Below, piece by piece: positions 43,558-54,939 of a stretch of 64,000 nucleotides of DNA. Source of the DNA: Macrostomum hystrix (taxonomy: Eukaryota > Platyhelminthes > Macrostomidae); NCBI GenBank assembly GCA_950097015.1, contig CATNEN010000011.1:4430501-4494500 (forward strand), in the 5' to 3' direction. Both the position numbers and the translations under genes were made by a program. Numbering within the stretch: position 1 is the stretch's first letter; each line of letters starts with the position of its first letter. The notes beneath the pieces are model-generated. The model ran no database searches and was not told where the DNA came from. It saw only the letters and a program-made list of their open reading frames with translations.

Positions 43558-45724
43558 AATAAACGAAACTGAAGACAAGAACTGGCGGATATATGATAAC
43601 ACTTCGCTATGCTTCATCATATTCGATAATCAATATACTTCGATCGAAGTTGGATCGAGGTTGCATTGAGGTTGGATCGAGTTGTTAGAAGTTGGATTAA
43701 AGTTGGATCGAGGTTGGATTGAGGTTGGATCGAGTTGTTACAAGCTGGATCAAAGTTCGATCGAGGTTGCATTGAGGTTGGATCGAGTTGTTAGAAGTTG
43801 GATTGAGGATGGATCGAGGTTGGATTGAGGTTGGATCGAGTTGTTACAAGCTGGATCAAAGTTGGATCAATGTTGGATTGAGGTTGGATCTAGTTGTTAG
43901 AAGTTGGATCAAAGTTGGATCGAGGTTGGATTGAGGTTGGATCGAGTTGTTAGAAGTTGGATCAAAGTTGGATCGAGGTTGCATTGAGGTTGGATCTAGT
44001 TGTTAGAAGTTGGATCAAAGTTGGATCGAGGTTGGATTGAGGTTGGATCGAGTTGTTAGAAGTTGGATCAAAGTTGGATCGAGGTTGCATTGAGGTTGGA
44101 TCGAGTTGTTAGAAGTTGGATTGAGGTTGGATCGAGTTGTTAGAAGTTGGATTAAAGTTGGATCGAGGTTGCATTGAGGTTGGATCGAGTTGTTAGAAGT
44201 TGGATCGAAGTTGGATTGAGGTTGGATCGAGTTGTTACAAGCTGGATCGAAGTATCAAATCCAAAATATCATTTGCAGTGCAACATTTTGATTCCTGCTA
44301 AATATATTTAGTAAGATTGCCACCAGTATACTTTTCTTCAAAGTTTACCCCCAAAAACCAATGTGACAAAAGAACACCTTGGTTAATTATAGACAAAATA
44401 AATCCTTTTACATTAATAGACTAGACTTTCAAGATTTACCTTTATGCCTATCATTATTAACATGGTGATGGATCTTTGTATATTCACAATTATGCATCCA
44501 TTTATTAGCCTACTTTTCTTTAGCAAACAACTTTTGCTTTCTTTTGGGTAAGCAAACAACTTAGCAGAGGTTTTTTATAGTATAGTATCCTTTCTATAGG
44601 AAAAGGCCTATTATAAAATCAGCTTAGAGAAGGCCATAGAAAAAAGCTATATTTAGAAGGACCATTAACTTCGTGGAGCATGCATTATATTATAAATACT
44701 ACATACATTGTAAAAATGCATCTTCACCCTCAACTAGGCAACTAAGGCATTGCAAGGCTTATAGCTAGTATAGGATCTGTAATATTTCGACAAATTAGAA
44801 CACCACCTTTACTAAATTATAGAGTACATATATATATATATATATATACAAAATATACAAATATAAATATAAGTATATATACAAAAATATATACAAGCCC
44901 ATAGGAGGAAGGCAATGTTCGAGATTCCTCCAAAAATATATATAAGCCCATAGGAGGAAGGCAATATTCGAGATTCCTATTATTTTATTTGCTTTGCGCA
45001 GTTTAAAGTAGCTCGGGTGGTCAACGTCTTGAATTTTGAATTTATTCTTTTCTATCGAAGTAAACAAACACCAGTATAAAAAGGCTTTATGCTGCTAACC
45101 AAATGGTAAGGTATTTTATTATTCGCACTATTTATTTTATGTGCATTAGTCTTGCTCGCTATAATCGTACAAGAGCTTGATCATGCAACGAAAATATTTG
45201 TGCTATTATGCTCCGATTGTCTGCTCACAACAAAATTGCCAAAAAGGTGTGAAATGTTGTGGGTAAATGTATTCTGAAGTATGGCACACATGGATACCTT
45301 CGTTTAGGTCAATATTTTCGAGTTGGCACAACTGTGCCACACTGAGTAAATTGCAGCAACCGATTTTTGTTTAAAAAATCTATATTTTTACCTTTCACAC
45401 TGAACAAAAAAGCCTGAAAGCCAAACAGCTGCCACTTTTTTTACCTATTTGTTGTATTTTGGTCCCAAGTTCAAGAATTTATAATTGGCACACATCTCCT
45501 TTTCACTGTCACGTTACAAAATAACATCTACCGTTCCAGCAACCGTATTTTACATTCCCGGGTTTTTTAATCACCCCCAGCGTCGAAGCCCAGCCTACAA
45601 GGTCACCGAAAAGCAATGGCACACGCTTAACTAAGGTCGCTTTACAGAAATTGTTAAGTTGTAGATGTGGCACAGGCAATATTAAAAATTCGGTAGCTGG
45701 CGTGGTTGTTGCGGACCGGGAAGT
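43558..45724 (-). repeat. Right long terminal inverted repeat of the MULE
   Basis: Complement of the left arm, with two extra parts: about 460 bases at 45054-45515, including a TATAAAAAGG box at about 45076, and a longer minisatellite. The remaining sequence is nearly identical to the left arm by eye. Confidence 0.9.
43640..44240 (-). repeat. AAGTTGGATC minisatellite in the right arm
   Basis: Inverted and longer version of the array at 33572-33975: units of GGTTGGATCGAGTTGTTAG and AAGTTGGATCAAAG type, about 600 bases. Confidence 0.9.
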
Positions 45725-45775
45725 GTCTAAAGTCACTATAAAAATGTGCCATTGCCGAGAACCTTAATTCTTGCA
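45725..45775 (+). mobile_element. tRNA-type SINE, copy 1, right part
   Basis: The first 9 bases are the MULE target duplication. What follows (TCACTATAAAAATGTGCCAT) aligns with TCACCAAAATGATGTGCTAT of copy 2 at about 52523-52545. Confidence 0.6.
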
Positions 45776-46713
45776 ATTATTATCAATACTATTATTACAC
45801 TACTGGCAGAAGTTTAATTGTCCAAGAAATATACTATTTTTTATTTTATCGCAAATAATTTGTTTAAAACTTAACTTTCAAATCAATCACTACATACATT
45901 TAAACATGCTACAACTTTACAACAACTTATTGACATTTTAAAACCCCTTATCAATTATCTGTGAAAATTTTGTAATAACTTTTACAAAGTAAAAAGATAG
46001 TGAAATATAAGAACAAATATAGAAGACAATGAATGATACATTAACTGAGCAAACATCAAACCAAGTACGCTTCGTTGTTGTAAAGAAGCAAAAAATTGCA
46101 CATTTTGCAAGAAACAAGCCGTCGTTATCAAAGAGTAAAAAGGCACAAACTTAGCAAAGAAAGCAATAATCATAACTAAAAAGCAAGGATAAAAAGGATG
46201 CATTTTTTCAGTATATTTTTTGCATTTTAAGTTGCAGATATTGTTTGAACGACAGTTTTTTTCTATGAAAACTCAGTGAAATAACTTAAAACTAAAATTG
46301 CGTTTGTTCAAAACTTTAGAAAATGTTTGACGACTAGCAAAATTTAAAGTCGAAAAACACTCTGGACTTTTATAAAGCTTTCTTTTTATGTATCACAAAC
46401 ATCAATTTTTTCTTTTGATCGTTTACAATAAATTATCTTGTCAACGTTACACTAACTTTTGCGGCAATCTTTTACTTCCGCAAATGTTCCCATTGGCATT
46501 GTGCTCCCTTCTGCCAACACTTATGATATACATTGTTATAACCTAAATACCTTACTAAACTAATTATGTTTAACTTTTCAAGTTATTACTTCTGCCAGAA
46601 CTTCATTAAGAATAAGTTTAAAAAATTAAATTTTAAACAGTTTTTTACCTCAACATAGGCCTATCTATGTATCGTTTTATATTGTTATTTTACATTACAA
46701 TTAAAAATTGTCT
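45776..46713. other. AT-rich spacer, nothing recognised
   Basis: About 940 bases of AT-rich DNA with short frames only. Confidence 0.5.
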
Positions 46714-46722
46714 TTTAAAGGA

Positions 46723-46845
46723 GGCAGTGCTTATCCCCACGGTACCGTAGGAATAATTTTTGTCTTATTATAGTTATTCCTAAGTACCGTAGGAATAAGA
46801 CAAAAATTATTTCTAGCCTACGGTACCGTGGGGATAAGCACTGCC
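46723..46845. mobile_element. Fold-back MITE, 123 bp, 9-bp target duplication
   Basis: Nearly the whole element is one palindrome: GGCAGTGCTTATCCCCACGG at the left and its exact complement at the right, with GACAAAAATTATT arms inside. A perfect 9-bp duplication, TTTAAAGGA, flanks it (46714-46722 and 46846-46854). The 9-bp length fits Mutator-type mobilisation. Confidence 0.9.
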
Positions 46846-46856
46846 TTTAAAGGATC

Positions 46857-47157
46857 CTAGACACTTCGTCATCTTACAACTTTGTCATCCAGCCAATTGG
46901 CATACCTAAAAGTTTGGTCAGTTTTTCATCTACTAATAACAAGCATTGTAGTCTGTAGCATTAAAATATAAAGTTGAAAGATAGGTGCCACTCAATGTGG
47001 GGGTAGGGAGTGGTGGATCTGTTTTTACTTTGAAGACTTGTTTTATAGACGAAAAAGTGTCCACAGCTCAAGTCTAAGTCACTTTGTCATCCACCCTCTG
47101 AGATATTGGACAGATCAATATCTGGATGACAAAGTTGTAAGATAACAAAGTTTCTAG
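46857..47157. mobile_element. MITE, 301 bp, with terminal inverted repeats
   Basis: The left end, CTAGACACTTCGTCATCTTA followed by CAACTTTGTCATCCAG, is matched by an inverted right end differing at three positions over 36 bases. A further internal copy, CACTTTGTCATCCA, lies at about 47080. No clear target duplication. Confidence 0.75.
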
Positions 47158-48186
47158 TCCATGTACCTTGGCTTAACAACTTAACAAGACAAGCTGCTTG
47201 CCTGTGCCAAAAAATCTACCACTAGGCCTAAAAGCAAGAGCACCTATATTTTTTATAATTAAATGTAAATCTATCATTTTGACTAGTTATTGATTGAAAT
47301 AAATATAGAAACATTATATAGTCAATATTGTAGAGTAGTATAGTAGACAGCAGTTGATTGTCACTATTGCTAGGCCTACCTGTTTGCTTTTTATGTCTTG
47401 TAGGTTTTTTAAACTTTAATTAAGAACTCTATAAGTATAATTCTTTAGATTAGAATAAATAAAAATTATTTTAGTGTTTATATATATTTTTTCTTGCCTA
47501 ACTAGACTGGTTTTAAACTTATTCTTTTGAGTTTGACAGTTTGACACTGAGGCAAAATTTGTTTCATTAAAATAAATCGAGACCTTCCTGAGTAGACTTC
47601 AACAATTCAGTGCCAATTTAAAGATCTGAAAGATATTTTCCATATAAATGCTTCGAAATTTTCTAGTACACAATTCTGTAAATATGATACTGGTCTAAAT
47701 AACTTTAGCAATTATTTGTCATTTATCTGGTTGCACCTCTTTAACTCTAACAGTCAAAATATGCTATAAGGATCTAGTAGAACCACTTAAAAGCTAGCAA
47801 GAAAGAGGCCTGAAGTTTAGAAAACAGAAACTGATATCATATATAGTTTAGAGTCAAGGGATACAAATTGTCATGTACTTTTGATATGTTGTCTACTTTT
47901 AAATAATGTTTGCTTCTAAATAATTTATTTTGTACTGCACCAAGATAAATAACGTATAGTATATTGCATTAAAAATTTCTTTTTTGTTGTGTTGTTTCTA
48001 ACCTAGCTGCTGAGAGTAAAGGAATTGTAGAAACAACTATGCTTTTCCTGGTGTTGTACTCTCTGCTATTATATTAAAACTCAATATAATTCAAGGTTAT
48101 TGTGTTCTCTAAAATGTTAGCAATTGCAATGATGGTAACTTATTAAAGGAGGTTGACAGAAAAAATTATTTTCCAAATATAATGGC
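47158..48186. other. AT-rich spacer, nothing recognised
   Basis: About 1 kb without gene or structured repeat. Confidence 0.5.
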
Positions 48187-50669
48187 TAATTGTCTAGGTT
48201 ATATTGGCCAGAATATAATTGTCTAGGCTATATTGGCCAGAATATAATTGTCTAGGCTATATTGGCCATAATATAAATGTCCAGGCTATATTGGCCAGAC
48301 TATAATTGTCCAGGCTATATTGGCCAGAATATAATTGGCCAGAATATAATTGTCCATGCTATATTGGCCAGAATATAATTGGCCAGAATATAATTGTCCA
48401 GGCTATATTGGCCAGAATATAATTGTCCAGGCTATATTGGCCAGAATATAATTGTCCAGGCTATATTGGCCAGAATATAATTGTCCAGGCTATATTGGCC
48501 AGAATATAATTGTCCAGGCTATATTGGCCAGAATATAATTGTCCAGGCTATATTGGCCAGAATATAATTGTCCAGGCTATATTGGCCAGAATATAATTGT
48601 CCAGGCTATATTGGCCAGAATATAATTGTCCAGGCTATATTGGCCAGAATATAATTGTCCAGGCTATATTGGCCAGAATATAATTGTCCAGGCTATATTG
48701 GCCAGAATATAATTGTCCAGGCTATATTGGCCAGAATATAATTGTCCAGGCCATATTGGCCAGAATATAATTGTCCAGGCTATATTGGCCAGAATATAAT
48801 TGTCCAGGCCATATTGGCCAGAATATAATTGTCCAGGCTATATTGGCCAGAATATAATTGTCCAGGCTATATTGGCCAGAATATAATTGTCCAGGCTATA
48901 TTGGCCAGAATATAATTGTCCAGGCTATATTGGCCAGAATATAATTGTCCAGGCCATATTGGCCAGAATATAATTGTCCAGGCTATATTGGCCAGAATAT
49001 AATTGTCCAGGCTATATTGGCCAGAATATAATTGTCCAGGCCATATTGGCCAGAATATAATTGTCCAGGCTATATTGGCCAGAATATAATTGTCCAGGCC
49101 ATATTGGCCAGAATATAATTGTCCAGGCTATATTGGCCAGAATATAATTGTCCAGGCTATATTGGCCAGAATATAATTGTCCAGGCTATATTGGCCAGAA
49201 TATAATTGTCCAGGCCATATTGGCCAGAATATAATTGTCCAGGCTATATTGGCCAGAATATAATTGTCCAGGCCATATTGGCCAGAATATAATTGTCCAG
49301 GCTATATTGGCCAGAATATAATTGTCCAGGCTATATTGGCCAGAATATAATTGTCCAGGCCATATTGGCCAGAATATAATTGTCCAGGCTATATTGGCCA
49401 GAATATAATTGTCCAGGCTATATTGGCCAGAATATAATTGTCCAGGCTATATTGGCCAGAATATAATTGTCCAGGCTATATTGGCCAGAATATAATTGTC
49501 CAGGCCATATTGGCCAGAATATAATTGTCCAGGCTATATTGGCCAGAATATAATTGTCCAGGCTATATTGGCCAGAATATAATTGTCCAGGCCATATTGG
49601 CCAGAATATAATTGTCCAGGCTATATTGGCCAGAATATAATTGTCCAGGCTATATTGGCCAGAATATAATTGTCTAGGCTATATTGGCCAGAATATAATT
49701 GTCCAGGCTATATTGGCCAGAATATAATTGTCCAGGCCATATTGGCCAGAATATAATTGTCCAGGCTATATTGGCCAGAATATAATTGTCCAGGCTATAT
49801 TGGCCAGAATATTTAATTGTCCAGGCTATATTGGCCAGAATATAATTGTCCAGGCTATATTGGCCAGAATATAATTGTCCAGGCTATATTGGCCAGAATA
49901 TAATTGTCCAGGCTATATTGGCCAGAATATAATTGTCCAGGCCATATTGGCCAGAATATAATTGTCCAGGCTATATTGGCCAGAATATAATTGTCCAGGC
50001 TATATTGGCCAGAATATAATTGTCCAGGCCATATTGGCCAGAATATAATTGTCCAGGCTATATTGGCCAGAATATAATTGTCCAGGCTATATTGGCCAGA
50101 ATATAATTGTCCAGGCTATATTGGCCAGAATATAATTGTCCAGGCTATATTGGCCAGAATATAATTGTCCAGGCCATATTGGCCAGAATATAATTGTCCA
50201 GGCTATATTGGCCAGAATATAATTGTCCAGGCTATATTGGCCAGAATATAATTGTCCAGGCCATATTGGCCAGAATATAATTGTCCAGGCTATATTGGCC
50301 AGAATATAATTGTCCAGGCTATATTGGCCAGAATATAATTGTCTAGGCTATATTGGCCAGAATATAATTGTCCAGGCTATATTGGCCAGAATATAATTGT
50401 CCAGGCCATATTGGCCAGAATATAATTGTCCAGGCTATATTGGCCAGAATATAATTGTCCAGGCTATATTGGCCAGAATATTTAATTGTCCAGGCTATAT
50501 TGGCCAGAATATAATTGTCCAGGCTATATTGGCCAGAATATAATTGTCCAGGCTATATTGGCCAGAATATAATTGTCCAGGCTATATTGGCCAGAATATA
50601 ATTGTCCAGGCTATATTGGCCAGAATATAATTGTCCAGGCTATATTGGCCAGAATATAATTGTCCAGGC
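48187..50669. repeat. 29-bp minisatellite, about 85 copies
   Basis: The unit contains TATATTGGCCAGAATATAA followed by TTGTCCAGGC, 29 bases in all. Its centre, ATATTGGCCAGAATAT, is a near-dyad around GGCC. Variants alternate between GGCTATATT and GGCCATATT. The first few units are more diverged or shortened (48187-48400). A 669-bp segment (23 units plus 2 bases) is duplicated: rare variants GTCTAGGCT (49672 and 50341) and GAATATTTAATT (49807 and 50476) recur at exactly that distance. Confidence 0.97.
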
Positions 50670-51030
50670 AAGGAGGGATGGTTAATCAAAGAGGACATTG
50701 TTATGTGCTCTTATGATGGTATATTCCTATGTATTGATTCAAGTTAAGCAAGATGTTAAGCAGGATTTCAGAGTCAGTTTAGTTCTAGCTATGCTTTATG
50801 AATTCAGTTTGTATTCTAGATCTTAGAGATGCAGTGGATGAAGTGTGGCAAGCAGGGGTAGGTCACAGGCAGACACTATTTTCTCTCAGTGCAAGGACTC
50901 ATTTATTGCATTGACAGAATGTTCTGGAAAAATCTCAAAAGTCCTTGCAAGCAAGGTTTCACATTGGAGGAAGAAAAGAGAGTACTTTTTATTTTATGTA
51001 ATGCACATAATTGGGAATTGCATTGCTTAA

Positions 51031-53093
51031 ATGTCGCGCTTCAGTATACCACCAACAATAAACTTCCAGTCACTGCCAGCTGAGCCGCCTTCGGCAGGAG
51101 ATCTGATCCATTGGCTGACCAGCTGCCATCAACTTGATGAAGCTGCGCTGGCAGACACAGCCGCCCAGTTGACCGGCCTGGCTGAAGGCCAGCTGCGCGA
51201 CCTGTTCTCGGCTGCCATCGCGGCAGATTCTGGTCAGCTGCCCAGCTTCAGCTGTGTCATGCTGCCATTGAGTCATCGACCCCGACTGTTGGCATTTCGG
51301 CTGCGCCTGTGGCCAGATTTAGATGATTCAACCGAGGATGCTTGGCACGCTGCCGACTCAGATAGGGTTGAATGCGATGCTGAGGATAAAAAACAAAGTC
51401 TAGGCGGGTGAGCTGTTTTGATTTGATTTATTATTAACTTTAGACGCGTGTGTTTAGACTCGTAAAACCCACATTTTTCCTCTTTTTCTGTATGTCCCAA
51501 AAGTTTTCGACAAATCGATACTACAAGTATAATTCATCAGCATCGTCGCGAATTATTCACCTATTCTCGTCGGTTGTCTAGTTGTTAAACCACCAATATA
51601 GACATAAATTTGCGCTCACAATGTTGGCTATTATTGCTGATTATGACCAATATAGATTCGCCCTAGATAGTTTATACAGAGCAATGCTAGATGGTCTTGT
51701 CACCGGGGTCTTCGACTAGGACTGCTTTGAGAGTTAATTCATCGTAAAGGCCGGACATGTTGGCCGAAACGGGCCAAAAACGACTGTTCATTGCAGATTT
51801 AAACAAATAAGTTATTTAGCCTGTGCACTATTTAAAGATATTGCTTATCTAACGTAGCGGTATAGAGTAGGAGAGAGAGAGTCTTCAATTATGCACACCA
51901 ACTGCATTGCAACCAACCAACTGCAGCTCGGCATCAGCTGAGGCTTGCGCCAATCCCTCACACTACACCCGGCGATCTTGGTGCACCGTGTTCTATTACG
52001 AACTCGACAACCGCGTCGGCGATCCGTTTCGCGCTATCGAGCCCTGCCTACGCGTTGACGGAGGTGGCGGCGGCGGCGGATTCTTTGATCGGCACGGCAG
52101 GCGTCGATTCTGTTTGGCGCCGTTGTGGAACGCCGACAGGCCGCCGGCGGCATTCCAGGTGCGCCGATTCATCGGCCAGGGCGTCTCTCTGCAGATGTGC
52201 CGGGGTGGCACCGTCCTGCTGCACTGTCGCTCGCCTTTGCCAGTTAGTGCTTCTCATTTTATAATTTAACAGGCTAATATGCTTGGGACGTAAGTGCCTG
52301 AGCACCAAAGGTCCCCGCGCTCGATTCCGCGGCGAGGCCACATTCATTTGGGCGCAGACGCGGAGAGAAGGCTTGTCGTGCAATTTACGCCCTTGAGGGC
52401 CAACCTCCAAGGCACAGTGAGAGTACACTGCCTGCCGATGAGAGAGTCCAGGCAGATGTACACACCTGTCCTCAGGAGTCAGCGAAATGGGCAGAATTGC
52501 CTCCTCGCTGGCTGCGGGTCCAGTGTCACCAAAATGATGTGCTATTGTCCGCAGCCCTCCTGCAAAATATATTAATTTAAATTTACTAATATGCTACCTA
52601 GGCTACTCTGGTTAGTAGTGTAATAAGGTTCATAGATTGAAACTAAATTTTTCATTAAAAATTTTAAATCGAGCTTAGGAAAGTTCGCATCACATAGTCA
52701 AATCTCTTCTAAGCTCTGCCAATCATCCTCCTGTCGACACAGGTGTTCGTCCAGTCGCCCAACGCGAGCCTTCAGCGCGGCTGGCATCCGGCCACAGTCT
52801 GCCGAGTCCCACCCGGTGGCAGCCTCTGTATATTCTCCGACGATCTGTTCCTTCGCTACCTGGCCGATTGTCGCCATTTTGAGGAGGCCTACAGCCTCAT
52901 TAGAATGTGCCACATCAGGGTGTCATTCGCCAAAGGCTGGGGCAGCGATTATCGTCGACAGAGGATCACAGCTTCCCCCTGCTGGCTGGAGATTGTGCTG
53001 GCTAGGCCGCTCATCTGGCTCGATAGGGTGCTGGTGACAATGGGCGGTCCCGCTAATCTGAACCTCACCTTGGAATCCCAAATCCCAAGTTGA
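51031..53093 (+). CDS. Divergent Smad (R-Smad-like MH2, eroded MH1), 347 aa
   Basis: Smads carry TGF-beta/BMP signals from receptors to the nucleus. Three exons with matching phases: 51031-51407, 51927-52242 and 52743-53093 (1044 bases). The first holds an MH1-like region ending LSHRPRLLAFRLRLWPDLDD, compared with [20 protein letters not shown] in typical Smads. The stretch for the DNA-binding beta-hairpin is missing, as are most zinc-binding Cys residues. The linker is only about 40 residues. MH2 is well kept: RSWCTVFYYELDNRVG, then RRFIGQGVSL, VFVQSPNASLQRGWHPATVC and the L3-loop region FAKGWGSDYRRQRITASPCW. The C-terminus ends QIPS without the SSxS phospho-motif. It probably cannot bind DNA or be activated like an R-Smad, and may act as an inhibitor or adaptor. 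An additional upstream exon is possible. Confidence 0.88.
51495..51765 (+). repeat. Dispersed repeat in Smad intron 1
   Basis: It aligns in the same orientation with 63110-63430. Shared words include CATCGTCG, TATTCA, ATTCTCGTCGG, AAACCACC(G/A)AT and CTTGTCACC followed by TTCGAC. It is an old, diverged interspersed family with no coding capacity seen. Confidence 0.55.
52285..52572 (+). mobile_element. tRNA-type SINE, copy 2, in Smad intron 2
   Basis: A B-box-like GCTCGATTCC lies at 52320-52329. The body is shared with copy 1 (GAGAGAAGGCTT, GAGGGCCAAC, CACTGCCTG, CAGATGTACACACCTGT). It lies wholly within the intron between the two MH2 exons and shows the uninterrupted structure of the SINE that is broken at 31.6-45.8 kb. 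Confidence 0.7.
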
Positions 53094-54117
53094 AAATCTT
53101 AATAATATCCGATGATGGCGTGTGTTTTGAATTTTCTGTAAATATGTCCCTAACATGTTACTTAAAGTAACGTACGCAAAAATTCAATGTGAATGAGTTT
53201 TATTCATTTTTGTTTAGCTTTCAAAGCGAAACCAGGTTTTGTATCTATGTGTGCGTAAGATAAAAAACATTTCCAAAAGTACTCAAAAGTTACTCAGTAA
53301 TTTTTATCGGACTAGCTTCGAACTAACTGCTTTCAAGTAATCAGCATTTTCGTTTCCAAAGCTTTGCTACCATAAATCCAAATAGTTGTTGGCTCAATGC
53401 ACAGATTTGCCTTTTGTCTACTTTGAGTAGCATGGTAGTACATGTCTCGATTTTTTATTCATTTTGCTTATCACTTAGCGCCAGCAATTTTGCGATTCAC
53501 TGATATCAATTGTATCGGCGCCAAAAATAACTAACTTTCAATCGGTTCTCTTGCAAATGATTTTACTTTTGCAATTACTTAATCAATATACCCAGTCCAT
53601 CATGAACTATTTTACAAGCACGCTTTGCGCCAGATAAATTTTTATTTATCTGTTTCTATATAAATAACTAAATACTGAAAGTTTAAGGGTCTCTTCATCA
53701 TTTAAATACAATAATTTTGTCTATGTTTTTTCAAATCAAGCTATTAAAGAAATTTCATAGCGCCATTAGTTACCCTGAGTATCTTAATTTCTTTATATCA
53801 TCACTATATCACTATATCTTTATATCTTTTCAAGCTAATAAAGATCAGATATCTAGATAACGAAGATTCCCTATCAAGCTAATAAAGATCTCATATCAAG
53901 CTACTCAAGGTCCTCTATCACATCACATCGCATCCATCACGTCGCAGAGATAGGAGAGGGTGAATAGCCCTTTTAAAGCAGACAATGGTTTATTTCTCAA
54001 GTTAGGAAACTAAGCCGCTGCGAGTAAGAGAAAGTTATTTGAATCAATAGTAAATGTCAGAGGCGCAAATTCAAAGCAGTTAATTTGTTAAGCAATATGC
54101 AGTTAGAATCGTGATGT
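53094..54117. other. Downstream of Smad: AT-rich, short direct repeats
   Basis: No gene. ATCAAGCTAATAAAGAT-like words recur at 53833-53910, together with TATATCACTATATC runs. Confidence 0.5.
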
Positions 54118-54320
54118 TTAATACGAGTGTGTGGGATCCACTCGCAGAAGGGCGCCGACTCTGCGGGGCATCCCCAAGATTAGGCGGCGCAGAAAGTCCT
54201 TGGGAAGCTGCTGCTAAGCGTTTTTAATGGCTTGACGCAGCTCCGCAACGTTCTGTGGTGGATTCTCTTTTCGAATGCTGCGTTTCAGCATTCGGGTACC
54301 GCGCGAGAGCCAGCGCAGAG
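54118..54320 (-). pseudogene. Tc1/mariner transposase C-terminal fragment
   Basis: A minus-strand frame reads NPPQNVAELRQAIKNA, one TAG, then QQLPKDFLRRLILGMPRR and a short tail ending in Tyr and a stop. This is the usual end of Tc1/mariner transposases (N..EL...I...W..LP...L..LI.SMPRR, ending near a final Tyr). The catalytic part is absent and the frame holds a stop, so this is a dead relic. Confidence 0.75.
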
Positions 54321-54935
54321 TGCTTTAGAATAAACCAATATGGGAGGGGGAAGAAAAGTCGCTGATGGACAGGACACTGCTAAATGTGATATTTCTCAGC
54401 AGGTTTTGTCAGCTCGGTAAGCGAGGGACGCCCTAGCTAAAGCAATAAGTCAGCATAGCTGAGAATGCCAGACTGCCTCGTACCGTTTCAGGAAGTTTGA
54501 GAAGCGATGCTTTCTAACTTTTAAACTTCCATTTCGCTTGGAAATTTCCATTCCAGCCACCTAACTACCCTTCTTTTTGCCGTTTTTAACTTAAAACTTT
54601 TTCAATGCAAGCAGTTTGTCTTAGTTAGTTTAATAGTTTTTTCAAAATTAGTTTTTAGGATTAATACGCCAACGCTTCAACTTGGTACTGCAGTTTATGG
54701 TATGATGATCGCTAATTGAACGCAAAAAAGTGATGCCAATATTTTTTACCGATTTTGCTAATGAATCCTTAGTGGCCGAGAGTAGCCTTAATGAGAAAAA
54801 CAAATAGTTTTTATCGAAAAACTGATTTTACTGGATTGATTGATTTTGATAGGAGAAGGATCAGTTTCAAGCCTTTCTTAACGTTTTATTTTAACAAGCG
54901 CTTTATAGTACCACGAACAGTTTCTTTTATTTAGA
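54321..54935. other. AT-rich spacer, no gene
   Basis: Short frames only. I see no clear repeat. Confidence 0.45.
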
Positions 54936-54939
54936 GACT

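Larger units (their letters stand above)
32535..45724. mobile_element. Mutator-like transposon (MULE) with giant inverted repeats, 13.2 kb
   Basis: A perfect 9-bp duplication, GTCTAAAGT, flanks it (32526-32534 and 45725-45733), the hallmark of Mutator-type elements. The termini begin ACTTCCCGGTCCGC. Inverted repeats run about 1.5 kb on the left and 2.2 kb on the right. A gene starts just inside each repeat and the two point at each other, the same plan as maize MuDR (mudrA/mudrB). The right-hand gene encodes a transposase joined to a protease-like domain, the left-hand gene a coiled-coil protein. A LINE is nested between them. It sits in a SINE. Confidence 0.92.

Noticed and set aside
48187-50669. 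Possible CRISPR array
   Set aside because: The units are contiguous 29-mers without unique spacers, in a eukaryotic context. It is a minisatellite.
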